A stretch of 64,000 nt of DNA from JBJXHG01 sp046160865 (GTDB taxonomy: Bacteria; Planctomycetota; UBA1135; GCA-002686595): contig JBJXHG010000144.1 of NCBI GenBank assembly GCA_046160865.1, positions 10,369-74,368 of the forward strand, given 5' to 3'. Position 1 is the first letter of the stretch, and every line of letters begins with the position of its first letter. Shown piece by piece: positions 24,175 to 32,614 of this stretch. The position numbers were made by a program, and so were the translations under genes. The notes beneath the pieces are model-generated. The model was not told the DNA's origin and did not search any database. It saw only the letters and a program-made list of their open reading frames with translations.

Positions 24175-24666
24175 ATGAAGATTCACTGGATCACCGCGAG
24201 CGTGCTCGTCTTGGCGTCTCTCGGTTTCGCGTTGCAGACCGCGCCGCCGTCCGATGCGAGCGAGCCGAAGATCGAGAGCCTCGCGTGGCTGAGCGGCAGC
24301 TGGGAGCTCGGCCACGAGAAGATGCAGGTCGACGAGCACTGGACGCACGCGGCCGGCGGCACGATGTTCGGCACGAGCCGCACGATCGAGGACGGCAAGA
24401 CCGTGTTCTTCGAGTTCCTGCGGCTCGAGACGCGCGCGGACGGCATCTACTACGTCGCGCAGCCGCGCGGCGGCAAAGGCACGGACTTCAAGCTCGTGAA
24501 GTCGGACGAGAAGAGCGCGACGTTCGAGAACCTGAAGCACGACTTTCCGAAGCGCATCCTGTATCGCCGCGAGTCGCCGACGGCGCTCGTCGCGCGCATC
24601 GAAGGCGACGGAACGGAGCGCGAGAAGCCGCAGGACTTCCACTATCGCGCGCGCGCCACGAAGTGA
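24175..24666 (+). CDS. Secreted DUF6265-like protein
   Basis: A 163-residue protein with a signal peptide (MKIHWITASVLVLASLGFA). The mature domain has IESLAWLSGSWEL, MQVDEHWTHAAGGTMFGTSR and FFEFLRLE, the hallmarks of the DUF6265/lipocalin-like family found in many bacterial genomes. The ATG at 24175 is preferred over an upstream in-frame ATG because it opens the signal peptide. It starts 10 bp after the AraC regulator, so the two are probably co-transcribed. Biochemical function is unknown. Confidence 0.8.
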   Translation: MKIHWITASVLVLASLGFALQTAPPSDASEPKIESLAWLSGSWELGHEKMQVDEHWTHAAGGTMFGTSRTIEDGKTVFFEFLRLETRADGIYYVAQPRGGKGTDFKLVKSDEKSATFENLKHDFPKRILYRRESPTALVARIEGDGTEREKPQDFHYRARATK

Positions 24667-24675
24667 GGCGTCGTC

Positions 24676-26760
24676 TCACGGACGCTGCAACCTGCGCACG
24701 AGCGCTTCCGCGAGATCGTGCCACTCGCGCCAGCGCGGATCTTGTCGCGACGGTATGGCGCCGAGGTGCGCGTCGACGCGAACGACGTTCGGATCCGTGG
24801 TCGGCGACAAAGTGACGCGCCAGTGCGGCGTCTTGCGGAGCGCGCCCGACCAGCTCAAGCGCCAGCGCTCGATCGCATCGGGCACGTGCGCGAGCGACAC
24901 GCTCCAGTGTCGCGCCGACGGATCGTCCTGTGGTGTGAGTCCGCTCCAGTCGACGTGCGTCTGATAGCCGCGCGAGACGAGGAAAGCGCGCGCGGCGGAC
25001 TGCAAGTTGGGCCGGTTCGACACGTCCGCGCGCACGGCCACCTGGAGGAACGACTGCGGCTGCGCCGGCCGTGTCCACACGAGCAACGCGTTCGCGAGGG
25101 CGACTCCCAGCAGCGCGCATCCGATCGTGGATCCGATCGGCGTCCACATGGCGCGGCGCGGCACGCGTCGTTTGCCGACGAGACAGAGCGCGGCCAGCGT
25201 CCACATGAAGAGTCCCCAACCCGCGTGCACCGCGGTCGGCACGGCGAACGTCAGGTCGTCGGCGTCGAGTCGGTCCATGCGCGTGGTCTGCAGCGTGCCC
25301 GGAGTCGTCTCGCTTCCAGCGACCTCTCGATACGCCTCGATCGTCGGCTCCTCCGTGCGCGACAAGTACGTCGCGCCCGCCGGCGGCTCGTAGTCGCGCG
25401 TGCCGCGTTCCCACCACGACACGTGCGCGAGGAAGATCGCCGCGAAGCCGAACGCGAACAGCACGAACGCGCCCGCGACCCGCATCGTCTTGCGCAGCGC
25501 GGATTCCAGGTCGAGCGCGCGTGCGAGCTCGGGCGTGCGTAATGTCCACGCCTTCAAGACCCAGCACGTGAGCGCGAACAAGATCGCCATGCCGGCCGCG
25601 AGTCCGATCGCGCCCACGTTCACCAGCCAGCCGGCGAGCACCCACACCGGCAGGAACCACACGAGCGACCACACACCGCGCGACGGATCGATGCTCGAGC
25701 GGATCCCGAACACGAACTCGGGCTTGTCGTCGGCGTCCTGAGGATCGCCGTCCAGCGTCTCGATCTTGCCGACGATCGAGTCGCGCGTGCGAGGCGGCGC
25801 AGCCGGACCGGCTTCGACGCCCGCGACGTCGGTCTTCACCTCGACGGCGTGTTGGTAGCGGCGCGACGGCTCGCGCTCGAGCGAGCGCAGCACGATTTCG
25901 TCGAGACGAACGTCGAGCTGCACGCGGTGCGACGGCGGCTCGAAACGGCCGAGTGGCAGCGAACCCGTGAGCATCTCGTAGAAGACCACGCCGAGCGAAT
26001 AGATGTCGGCGCGGTGGTCGACGTCGCGCGGCCGCTCCATCTGCTCGGGCGCCATGTAGTGCACGGTGCCCATGACCTGGCCGGGGGCCGTCAACGTGAG
26101 ATCGGCCGCCGCCGCGCCGACGAGCTTCGCCAAGCCGAAGTCGGCGATCTTGACGCGGCCTTTCTTGTCGAGGAGCACGTTCTCGGGCTTGATGTCGCGG
26201 TGCACGACGCCTTCGTCGTGCGCGAACTGCAGCGCGTCGCAGATCTCGCGCACGATCGAGAGCGCTTGGCGCGGCGCGAGGTCCTTGGTGCGGATCAAAT
26301 CGCGCAAGCTCGCGCCGTCGACGTACTCCATCAGCAGGAAGTACGTGCCGTCGCGCTCGCCAAAGTCGTAGACGGCGACGATGTTCGGGTGCGCGAGCCG
26401 CGCGAGCGCGCGTGCCTCGCGCAGAAACCGGTCGGCGAAGGCTGGGTCGCTCGACACGTCGGGGTGCAACACCTTGAGCGCGACCATCCGTCCGAGGTTC
26501 TTTTGCCGCGCGCGGTACACGACGCCCATCCCGCCTTGGCCGACGAGCGCCTCGACGTCGAGGTCGGGAAAGCGCGCCGCGACGGTCTCGATCGAGAGCG
26601 GCGCCGCTCTCACGCGCGCGCGCGGCGCGCTCGACTCGGCCTCGACGGCTGCACCGCCTGTCGGCAGGTCGATGCCGAGACGCATCAAGCAGCGCGGGCA
26701 CTGCTCCGCGGACAACGGAACCGGTGCGCGACAGCTAGGACAGATCTTCGGTGCGGACAT
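24676..26760 (-). CDS. Membrane serine/threonine protein kinase with N-terminal zinc ribbon
   Basis: A 694-residue protein. It begins with a four-Cys zinc ribbon (CPSCRAPV, then CPRCLMRLG). The kinase domain (about 68-330) is complete: GQGGMGVVYRARQ, VALKVL, VVHRDIKPENVLL, IADFGLAKL and MAPEQMERP. The C-terminal half has several hydrophobic segments (for example WVLAGWLVNVGAIGLAAG, AGAFVLFAFGFAAIFLAH, STIGCALLGVALANALLV) and ends in a soluble region with SVSLAHVPDAIERW. It lies downstream of an ECF sigma gene on the same strand, with repeat D between them. This sigma/kinase pairing is a planctomycete hallmark, and the kinase may phosphorylate or otherwise control the sigma factor. Confidence 0.92.
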   Translation of the reverse strand: MSAPKICPSCRAPVPLSAEQCPRCLMRLGIDLPTGGAAVEAESSAPRARVRAAPLSIETVAARFPDLDVEALVGQGGMGVVYRARQKNLGRMVALKVLHPDVSSDPAFADRFLREARALARLAHPNIVAVYDFGERDGTYFLLMEYVDGASLRDLIRTKDLAPRQALSIVREICDALQFAHDEGVVHRDIKPENVLLDKKGRVKIADFGLAKLVGAAAADLTLTAPGQVMGTVHYMAPEQMERPRDVDHRADIYSLGVVFYEMLTGSLPLGRFEPPSHRVQLDVRLDEIVLRSLEREPSRRYQHAVEVKTDVAGVEAGPAAPPRTRDSIVGKIETLDGDPQDADDKPEFVFGIRSSIDPSRGVWSLVWFLPVWVLAGWLVNVGAIGLAAGMAILFALTCWVLKAWTLRTPELARALDLESALRKTMRVAGAFVLFAFGFAAIFLAHVSWWERGTRDYEPPAGATYLSRTEEPTIEAYREVAGSETTPGTLQTTRMDRLDADDLTFAVPTAVHAGWGLFMWTLAALCLVGKRRVPRRAMWTPIGSTIGCALLGVALANALLVWTRPAQPQSFLQVAVRADVSNRPNLQSAARAFLVSRGYQTHVDWSGLTPQDDPSARHWSVSLAHVPDAIERWRLSWSGALRKTPHWRVTLSPTTDPNVVRVDAHLGAIPSRQDPRWREWHDLAEALVRRLQRP

Positions 26761-26900
26761 GGTGGCCTCGGCGACCTAATGAAGCGTGCCCGGCGCGACA
26801 TTACCGGCCAAGTGCAAACCCTCGCGCGGACTGAAGTGTCGCAATCTGCGCAAAGGCGATTGAGCAGCACCAGCGAGCTGCAGCCGCACAGTAGGGCGTT

Positions 26901-26977
26901 CGCGACTGCAACGGGGCCCCGCCGTCGTGTCATGCGTGTGGCGCGAGGACGCGCCACACGCGGGCGCTCCGCGCAGC
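26901..26977. repeat. Repeat family D with perfect 12-bp hairpin
   Basis: The stem GCGTGTGGCGCG (26934-26945) pairs perfectly with CGCGCCACACGC (26950-26961) around the loop AGGA. It is preceded by GCAACGGGGCCCCGCC and followed by GGGCGCTCCGCGC directly up to the TAA of the ECF sigma gene. The copy at 52591-52670 differs in one stem base pair (T-A here, C-G there), a compensatory change that supports a folded RNA or cruciform. A terminator-like role at the 3' end of the sigma gene fits its position. Confidence 0.85.
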
Positions 26978-27670
26978 TTAGTGCCCGAGCGCTTCGAAGA
27001 GGTCGCGCAGCTCGCGTTCGACGTCGGCCGGATCGCTCACGGTCTGCGCGATCTCGTCGCGCACGAGCTCGCCGTAGCGGCGGCGCAGGCGATGGAGCGC
27101 GACGCGCAGCGCGTTCTCGGTGACCCCGAGCCGCTGCGCGAGCTCGAGCTGCGGCTCGTCGCCGTCGTCGGAGCCGGACAGTCGCGCGCGCAGCGCGTCG
27201 AACACCGCGCTCTTGCCCGCGCGCACTTGCTCCGCTGCGAGCCGCGCCATCGCACGGTCGAGCAGCGCGAGCGCCCACTCGCGCTCGAAGCTCTTCTCCG
27301 GTGGACGGCGGTCGGTCGGGTCGAGCGCCAAGCGCGCCTCCGCATCTCTTGCGTCGAGCGAGAGGGGCAGCTCTCCCCCACCCCGCTTCTGCGCACGCGC
27401 ACGATCGCGCTGATTGACGACGTAGTGCTTCAGCGCGACCAGCAAGAACGACCGGAACCGTCCACGCGCGGGATCGACGCGCGCGAGGTCTTTGCGCTCG
27501 AGCAAGCCCGCGAAGAAACCCTGCACGAGATCGCACGCCTCGTCGGCGTCGTGACCGGACCGGCGCAAGAACGCGTACAGCGGGTACCAGTAGCTCTCGC
27601 ACAACGCCGCGAGCGCGCCAGCGCTGTCGGCGCCGGCGGCGAGGACGACGCTCCATCGAGTCGTGTGCAT
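26978..27670 (-). CDS. ECF-type RNA polymerase sigma factor
   Basis: A 230-residue sigma-70 family protein. Region 2 is seen in YPLYAFLRRSGHDADEACDL and LVQGFFAGLLER, followed by RGRFRSFLLVALKHYV. Region 4 is the helix-turn-helix ELAQRLGVTENALRVALHRL. Length and the TTRWSVVLAAG opening match the planctomycete group commonly linked to kinases, and a kinase gene follows on the same strand. It would direct RNA polymerase to a specific regulon; the target promoters cannot be read from this window. The 3' end abuts repeat D. Confidence 0.92.
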   Translation of the reverse strand: MHTTRWSVVLAAGADSAGALAALCESYWYPLYAFLRRSGHDADEACDLVQGFFAGLLERKDLARVDPARGRFRSFLLVALKHYVVNQRDRARAQKRGGGELPLSLDARDAEARLALDPTDRRPPEKSFEREWALALLDRAMARLAAEQVRAGKSAVFDALRARLSGSDDGDEPQLELAQRLGVTENALRVALHRLRRRYGELVRDEIAQTVSDPADVERELRDLFEALGH

Positions 27671-27814
27671 GCGCGCCCGTCAGTATGCATGCGCCGAGCG
27701 CGATTGCATCCTGTGCGCGCGGCCCGACTCCGTCGAGAGTTGAACCGGATCGGCGAGCAGAAACTCGCTGCGCTTCTCCTCGACGGCCCGTGCAGCCGGC
27801 TCTACCCTGCTCGG

Positions 27815-28165
27815 ATGATCCCGAGCGGAGTGCTGCGTATCGACACGCCTCCGGCGCGCTTGCGCGCGACCGCGTTCGTCGAGGGTATCTCGTACCTCGT
27901 CCTGCTGTTCGTCGCGATGCCGCTCAAGTACTTCGCGGACATGCCGCTCGCGGTGCGCGTCGTCGGCTCGTTGCACGGCGCGCTGTTCGTGCTGCTCGCA
28001 CTGCTCACGCTGCTCGCGATGCGCGCGCGCGGAAAGACGTTCGGCTGGGGCATCCGCATCGGCATCGCGTCGCTCGTTCCGTTCGGCACGTTCTTCCTCG
28101 ACAACGACCTGCGAGCCGACGACGACGAGCACCGCGCGCGCCAATCGCACGGATCGGGCGGTTGA
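27815..28165 (+). CDS. DUF3817 family membrane protein
   Basis: A 116-residue integral membrane protein with three predicted membrane segments (LRATAFVEGISYLVLLFVAM; VRVVGSLHGALFVLLALLT; WGIRIGIASLVPFGTFFLDN). The GISYLxLLFxAMPLKY pattern and the charged N-terminus fit the DUF3817 family. The C-terminal tail is hydrophilic and acidic. Its stop codon is directly adjacent to the stop of the convergent acetyltransferase gene. Role unknown. Confidence 0.85.
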   Translation: MIPSGVLRIDTPPARLRATAFVEGISYLVLLFVAMPLKYFADMPLAVRVVGSLHGALFVLLALLTLLAMRARGKTFGWGIRIGIASLVPFGTFFLDNDLRADDDEHRARQSHGSGG

Positions 28166-28753
28166 TCAGGGCGCGCGGGCAGCCGACAGTCGCGTCTTCA
28201 CGACCGGCCACTCGTGCGCGAGGATCGAGTACATGACCGTGTCGCGCATCACGCCGTCCCACGTGAGCATGTGACGCCGCAAAACGCCCTCGCGAACGGC
28301 GCCGAGACGCTCGATCGCGCGCTGGGACGCCGAGTTCCGGCCGTCGGTCTTCAGCTGCACGCGCTCGGCACCGAGCGTCTCGAACGCATGCTCGAGCACG
28401 AGTCGCTTGCACTCGGTGTTCACGCCGGTGCGCTGCACGGCGCACCCGAGCCACGTCCAGCCGACCTCGAGCCCGCGGTGCGCGCGTCGGATGTCGATGT
28501 AGCGCGTCGAGCCGACCGCGCGCTGGGAGTTCCGCTCCACGATCGCGAACGGGAGCTCGCGTCCGTCGCGCTCCGCTTCCGCGGCTTCGGCGATCCACGC
28601 GCGCACTTCGTCGATCGTGCGCGGCCTCGGACGCGGCAGATAGCGCCAGATCGCTTCGTCGCTCCCGGCGACGAAGAGCGCCGGCGCGTGCTCGTCGCGC
28701 AGCGGCTCGAGGCGCACGAGCGCTCCGGTCAATGTCACGGCGCGCGGGTCCAT
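28166..28753 (-). CDS. GNAT family N-acetyltransferase (RimJ/RimL type)
   Basis: A 195-residue protein with the RimJ/RimL-like GNAT pattern: LTGALVRLEPLRDEHAPALF at the N-terminus, PFAIVERNSQRAVGSTRYID, EVGWTWLG and the acetyl-CoA-binding region GVNTECKRLVLEHAFE, then VQLKTDGRNSASQRAIERLG and VREGVLRRH. It should transfer an acetyl group from acetyl-CoA to an amine, perhaps a protein N-terminus or an antibiotic; the substrate is open. No signal peptide. Convergent with the DUF3817 gene. Confidence 0.9.
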   Translation of the reverse strand: MDPRAVTLTGALVRLEPLRDEHAPALFVAGSDEAIWRYLPRPRPRTIDEVRAWIAEAAEAERDGRELPFAIVERNSQRAVGSTRYIDIRRAHRGLEVGWTWLGCAVQRTGVNTECKRLVLEHAFETLGAERVQLKTDGRNSASQRAIERLGAVREGVLRRHMLTWDGVMRDTVMYSILAHEWPVVKTRLSAARAP

Positions 28754-28853
28754 GACGATTCAGCGCCTACGTGCGCTCGACGGTTCGTGTCGCATGCGCG
28801 CAGAGCTTACGTGCACGAAAGTCGTCGCGACAGTTGCCCTCGATCGCGCGCGC

Positions 28854-30629
28854 TCAACCCGCGGCAGTCAACGGCCAGATCCTCGGGATCATGATCATGC
28901 AGATGACGAAGATCAGGACCGACAGCAGCGCGCCGACACGCAGGAAGTCGATGAAGCGGTAGCGTCCGGGACCGTAGACGAGCACGCACGCCGGCTCGAG
29001 CGGCGTGAGGAACGAGCACGACGCGGCGACCGTCACCGTGATGGCCAGCGCGCGCGGCTCCATGTTCATCTCGCGCGCGCTCTGCACCGCGATCGGCAGG
29101 AGCACGAGCGCCGCCGCCTGGTTCGACATCGGCTGGCTCAGGAGCAGCGTGAGCAAGAAGAAGACGCCCATCACTGCGACCGGGCCGAGTGGTCGCACGT
29201 GCTCGACGGCGATCGACGCGAGCCAGCTCGACGCGCCGGTCTTCTGGAGCGCGACACCGAACGCCATCATCGACGCGATCAGCACGAGCAAGCGCCAATC
29301 GACCGACCCGTAGGCCTCGTCGGCGGTCAAGCAGCGCGCGCCGATCATCGCCAGCACGCCCAGCAAGAACGCCACGGAGAGCGCCATCCAACCGGTCGAC
29401 GCGAGCACGACCGTCGTGAGGAAGATCACGATCGCCCAAGTCGCGCGCGGCGAGCGCGAGTGGTGCGCCGAGACGTCCTCGAGGATCACGAGACCCTCCG
29501 TGCCGGCGCGTGCGAGGTCGTCGGGCGCACCCTGCACGAGCAGCGCGTCGCCCGCCTTCAGACGCCAGCGCGACAGATTGCGCACCTCGCGCCGGTGACC
29601 GGCGGTGTGGATCGCGAGCACCGCGAGTCCGGTGACCTCGACGAAGCGCGTGTCGCCGATCGTCTTCCCCACCCACGGCGAACGCGGCACGACCATCGCC
29701 TCGACGACGCGCGCGGCCTCCGGCGGCGCGACCGAGTGCTTCGCGTCCGGCTGGATCTCGATGCCGCGCACGTCCTTCACCGTGAGGATGTCGGCGGCAC
29801 TGCCGCGCACGACGATCTCGTCGCCCTCGCGCAGCGCCGAGACGTCGCTCGGATGCAGCAGCCAGCCCGCGCCGCGGCGCACGCCGATCACGAACAGATT
29901 GAGGACGTCGGCGAGCTTCACCTGACCGAGCGTCTTGCCGGCGAGTGGCGAGCGACTCGTGACGACGATCTCGGACACGTACGAGCGACCGGCGTCCGCA
30001 CCCTCGCTCGGCGCGTCCGTGCGCGGCAGCAAGTACGGCGCGACGAAGAGCAAGTACAAGAGCCCGACGCCGCTGATCACGAGCCCGACCTGCGTCGTCT
30101 CGAAGAAGCCGATCGGCGCGAGGCCAAGCTGCTCCATCTGCCCGGAAACGACGAGGTTCGTCGACGTGCTGATGAGCGTGACGCTGCTCGAGAGGATCGT
30201 CGCGAACGCCATCGGCATGAGCAGCCGCGACGGCGACACCTTCGCGCGCCGCGCCGTGCCGATCACGATCGGCAGGAAGACCGCGGCCGTGACCGTGTTC
30301 GCGACGAACGCGCTGATCGCCGCTGCCGCGACCAGCAGGAACGGGATCATCAACAGTGGGTGCGCTCCACCGACGGCAGCCAAGCGCAGGCCCAGGCGCT
30401 CGACGACGCCGGTGCGCACGAGCCCTTCGGTCAACACGAAGAGCGCGATCAGCACGATGATCGTCTCGCTTCCGAAGCCGGCCAGCGCTTCCGCTGGCGT
30501 CAGCACGCGCGGGATCGCGAGGCCGAGCAGAAGGATCAGCGCGACGACGTCGATGCGCAGCGTGTCGCGCCAGAACAGCACGAGTCCGACCGCGAGCAGC
30601 GCCAGCACGTATCCAATCTCGAGAGTCAC
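28854..30629 (-). CDS. SLC13 family permease with central RCK/TrkA_C domains
   Basis: A 591-residue membrane transporter. The N-terminal membrane half (about 1-210) includes GFGSETIIVLIALFVLTEGL, FVANTVTAAVFLPIV and STSTNLVVSG. The centre (about 225-395) carries two TrkA_C-type regulatory domains (SPLAGKTLGQVKLADV and SPWVGKTIGDTRFVEV, each followed by an LREGD/LKAGD element). The C-terminal half resumes with membrane helices including LSQPMSNQAAALVLLPIAV and SCSFLTPLEPACVLVYGPG. This is the divalent-anion:sodium symporter architecture (sulfate, dicarboxylate or similar). The ion is not predictable. Confidence 0.9.
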   Translation of the reverse strand: MTLEIGYVLALLAVGLVLFWRDTLRIDVVALILLLGLAIPRVLTPAEALAGFGSETIIVLIALFVLTEGLVRTGVVERLGLRLAAVGGAHPLLMIPFLLVAAAAISAFVANTVTAAVFLPIVIGTARRAKVSPSRLLMPMAFATILSSSVTLISTSTNLVVSGQMEQLGLAPIGFFETTQVGLVISGVGLLYLLFVAPYLLPRTDAPSEGADAGRSYVSEIVVTSRSPLAGKTLGQVKLADVLNLFVIGVRRGAGWLLHPSDVSALREGDEIVVRGSAADILTVKDVRGIEIQPDAKHSVAPPEAARVVEAMVVPRSPWVGKTIGDTRFVEVTGLAVLAIHTAGHRREVRNLSRWRLKAGDALLVQGAPDDLARAGTEGLVILEDVSAHHSRSPRATWAIVIFLTTVVLASTGWMALSVAFLLGVLAMIGARCLTADEAYGSVDWRLLVLIASMMAFGVALQKTGASSWLASIAVEHVRPLGPVAVMGVFFLLTLLLSQPMSNQAAALVLLPIAVQSAREMNMEPRALAITVTVAASCSFLTPLEPACVLVYGPGRYRFIDFLRVGALLSVLIFVICMIMIPRIWPLTAAG

Positions 30630-30707
30630 CGGCGCAGGATAGTGCTCTCTGCAACCGCTTCCCGATCAAAACGTGATCGCGCGCGCGAATTCGTGCGGAG
30701 GCTACGC

Positions 30708-31895
30708 CTACCGATGCAGCACGATGCTCGCGATCTCGGCCGGATTGCCGACGCGCATCGGCGGTCCCCAGAAACCCGTGCCGCGCGACACGTAGATCTG
30801 GGTACCGTCGTGATGCCGGTGCAGACCCGCGACGTACGGCTGCACGAGGCCGACGAGCAGCCCGAACGGCCACATCTGTCCGCCGTGCGTGTGGCCGGAG
30901 AGCTGCAGTCCGACGCCGAGGCCTTCCGCCGACGCGATCTGCACCGGTTGGTGCGCGAGGAACACGAGTTCGCGCTCGGGATCGCGACCCACGAGCACGC
31001 GCGCGAGATCGGGCCCGCCGCTCGGGTGCGAGACCGCGTGCGCATCGGGCACGCCGGCGAGATCGAAAGTCGCGCCGCCGAGCGTTCGATCGCCGATCGC
31101 CACGCGCTCGTTCTGCAAGACGCGGATGCCACGCGAGCGCAGGAACGCGATCCACTCCTCCGCGCCGCTGTAGTACTCGTGGTTGCCGGTGACGAACGCC
31201 ACGCCGCAGCGCGCCTGCAGTTTCGCGAGCGGGGCGAGCTCGCGCCCGAGCGCTTCGACCGACGCATCGACCATGTCGCCGGTGATCACGACGAGATCGG
31301 GACGGAGCGCGTTCGTGCGCTCGACGACCGTCGAGAGGAAGCGCTCGTGCAAGAGCGGGCCCATGTGCAGGTCGCTGAGATGCGCGATGCGGAAGCCGGA
31401 CAGCGCGCTCGGCAGTCGTTCGAGCGCGACCGGAATCTCGGGCGTCAGGATCTCGCCCGTAGCCCCGCGCACGCCGGTGAGCGCGATCCCGCCGGCTCCG
31501 AACGCAGCGCTGCCGGCGACGGAGCGCGCGAGGAACCGACGCCGGCTCGGGCTCTCGAGTTCGACTGCACGCGATCGCGTGCGCCGGCTGCGATGCAGGA
31601 GCATGCGCACGAGATCGAGCGCGCCGAGCACGAGCACGGCGTAGAACAAGACCCCGAGCCACGTGTAGCCCGACAGCGCGAGCCAGTAGCGCGCTTCGCC
31701 GATCCCCCTCCGGCCGAACGCGAACGCAGCGATGACGAGCGCAGCGAGAACGAACACGGCGAGCGTGCCCGCGAGCTTCAGCCGCCGCGAAGGTCGAACG
31801 TCGCGCACCCAGCGCGCCCAGACGTAGTGGTGCATGCCGTACAGCGCAACGGCTGCGATCAACACGAACGCGGAGCCATACCACAGGCGCGACAC
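30708..31895 (-). CDS. Membrane metallophosphoesterase
   Basis: A 395-residue protein with three N-terminal membrane segments within the first 95 residues, a basic linker containing SRRRFLARSVAGSAAFG, and then a calcineurin-like phosphoesterase domain. All metal motifs are present: IAHLSDLHMGP, VITGDMVDA, GNHEYYSG and LSGHTHGGQMWPFG, with GTGFWGPPMR near the end. This is the YkuE/LpxG-like group of membrane-anchored phosphoesterases, some of which hydrolyse UDP-diacylglucosamine; the exact substrate here is not determined. Confidence 0.9.
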   Translation of the reverse strand: MSRLWYGSAFVLIAAVALYGMHHYVWARWVRDVRPSRRLKLAGTLAVFVLAALVIAAFAFGRRGIGEARYWLALSGYTWLGVLFYAVLVLGALDLVRMLLHRSRRTRSRAVELESPSRRRFLARSVAGSAAFGAGGIALTGVRGATGEILTPEIPVALERLPSALSGFRIAHLSDLHMGPLLHERFLSTVVERTNALRPDLVVITGDMVDASVEALGRELAPLAKLQARCGVAFVTGNHEYYSGAEEWIAFLRSRGIRVLQNERVAIGDRTLGGATFDLAGVPDAHAVSHPSGGPDLARVLVGRDPERELVFLAHQPVQIASAEGLGVGLQLSGHTHGGQMWPFGLLVGLVQPYVAGLHRHHDGTQIYVSRGTGFWGPPMRVGNPAEIASIVLHR

Positions 31896-32061
31896 GGCGG
31901 CGATCTTAGGCCAGAACGCGGGCGCTTTCGCGCTGCGCGCACAGTGCGTTCCCGGAGAACAACGACCAGGCGAGCTACGGGAAGCCGCTGCGAAGCCAAG
32001 GCCCCATCGATGCGATCGCCGTTCGAACCTACTCTCGCGGACGAGAGCCGGCTCGAACGGC

Positions 32062-32388
32062 TCAGCTCGTCACCGCTTTCGCGAGTGACGCACCCGTGAT
32101 CGCGCCGTGGCTCGCGCTCCACGCCACGCGTCCGTCCTTCAGCCAGAGCGCCTGCGGCGATTCGTGCTGCACGCCCGTCGCGCTCTCGATCCGCTTCGAC
32201 AACGGACGCTGCCCGATCACGTCGATCCACCCCGTCGGCACGTTGGGATGCTGCTCGACGAAGAGCGCGTACTCGCGGAACGCCCGCGCGCTCACGGGGC
32301 AGACGAGGGAGTGCTTGAACACGAGGAACCCGCCGGACGCGAGCGCCGTGTCGAGATCGACTTCGGCTTGGAGTTGCGGAGGCTTCAT
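32062..32388 (-). CDS. YtxJ-like (bacillithiol-system) thioredoxin-fold protein
   Basis: A 108-residue protein with a monothiol active-site region FKHSLVCPVSARAFREY and the C-terminal GVQHESPQALWLKDG and SASHGAIT, both diagnostic of the YtxJ family of predicted bacilliredoxins. The single Cys in SLVCPVS is the expected reactive thiol. The longer upstream frame runs through repeat C, so the ATG at 32388 was chosen. It is a single gene with no other bacillithiol gene in view. The 165 bp beyond its stop toward the phosphoesterase gene contain nothing recognisable. Confidence 0.85.
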   Translation of the reverse strand: MKPPQLQAEVDLDTALASGGFLVFKHSLVCPVSARAFREYALFVEQHPNVPTGWIDVIGQRPLSKRIESATGVQHESPQALWLKDGRVAWSASHGAITGASLAKAVTS

Positions 32389-32401
32389 GGAGTGAGTGTG
32401 A

Positions 32402-32564
32402 GAGCGACTTTCGGTATGAGCCGCCACGGCGAAGGCTGCGACGAATCGAGGCGAGCAAGGCGGGCCGACGATGCGTATTGCGCCGCAATACGCAGAGGAG
32501 GCGCAACGCCGCGAGCCCGGTTCGGCGCGGCCTTCGCCGTGGCGGGGCATGCTGAGAGGCGCTC
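32402..32564. repeat. Repeat family C, short copy
   Basis: The ends are imperfect inverted repeats of about 39 bp (GAGCGACTTTC... against the reverse complement of ...GAGAGGCGCTC, with CGCCACGGCGAAGGC shared exactly). The interior shares GACGATGCGTATT, then AATAC(G/T)CAGAGGAGGCGC, AACGCCGCGAGCCC and TCGGCGCGGCCTTCG with the copy at 46587-46809. A small hairpin GCGTATTGC/GCAATACGC is central. It separates the YtxJ-like gene from the formyltransferase gene. Confidence 0.75.
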
Positions 32565-32614
32565 CAAAGTTGCCGCCGGAGAGTAGCGCGGTACGCTCGT
32601 CGTCGCCACCCGCC

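Noticed and set aside
28752..32099. A 1,115-codon plus-strand open frame
   Set aside because: It runs antisense across the SLC13 permease and the phosphoesterase, both of which have clear family motifs. Its translation is an Arg/His/Asp/Glu-rich mixture with no motif, typical of antisense frames in high-G+C DNA.
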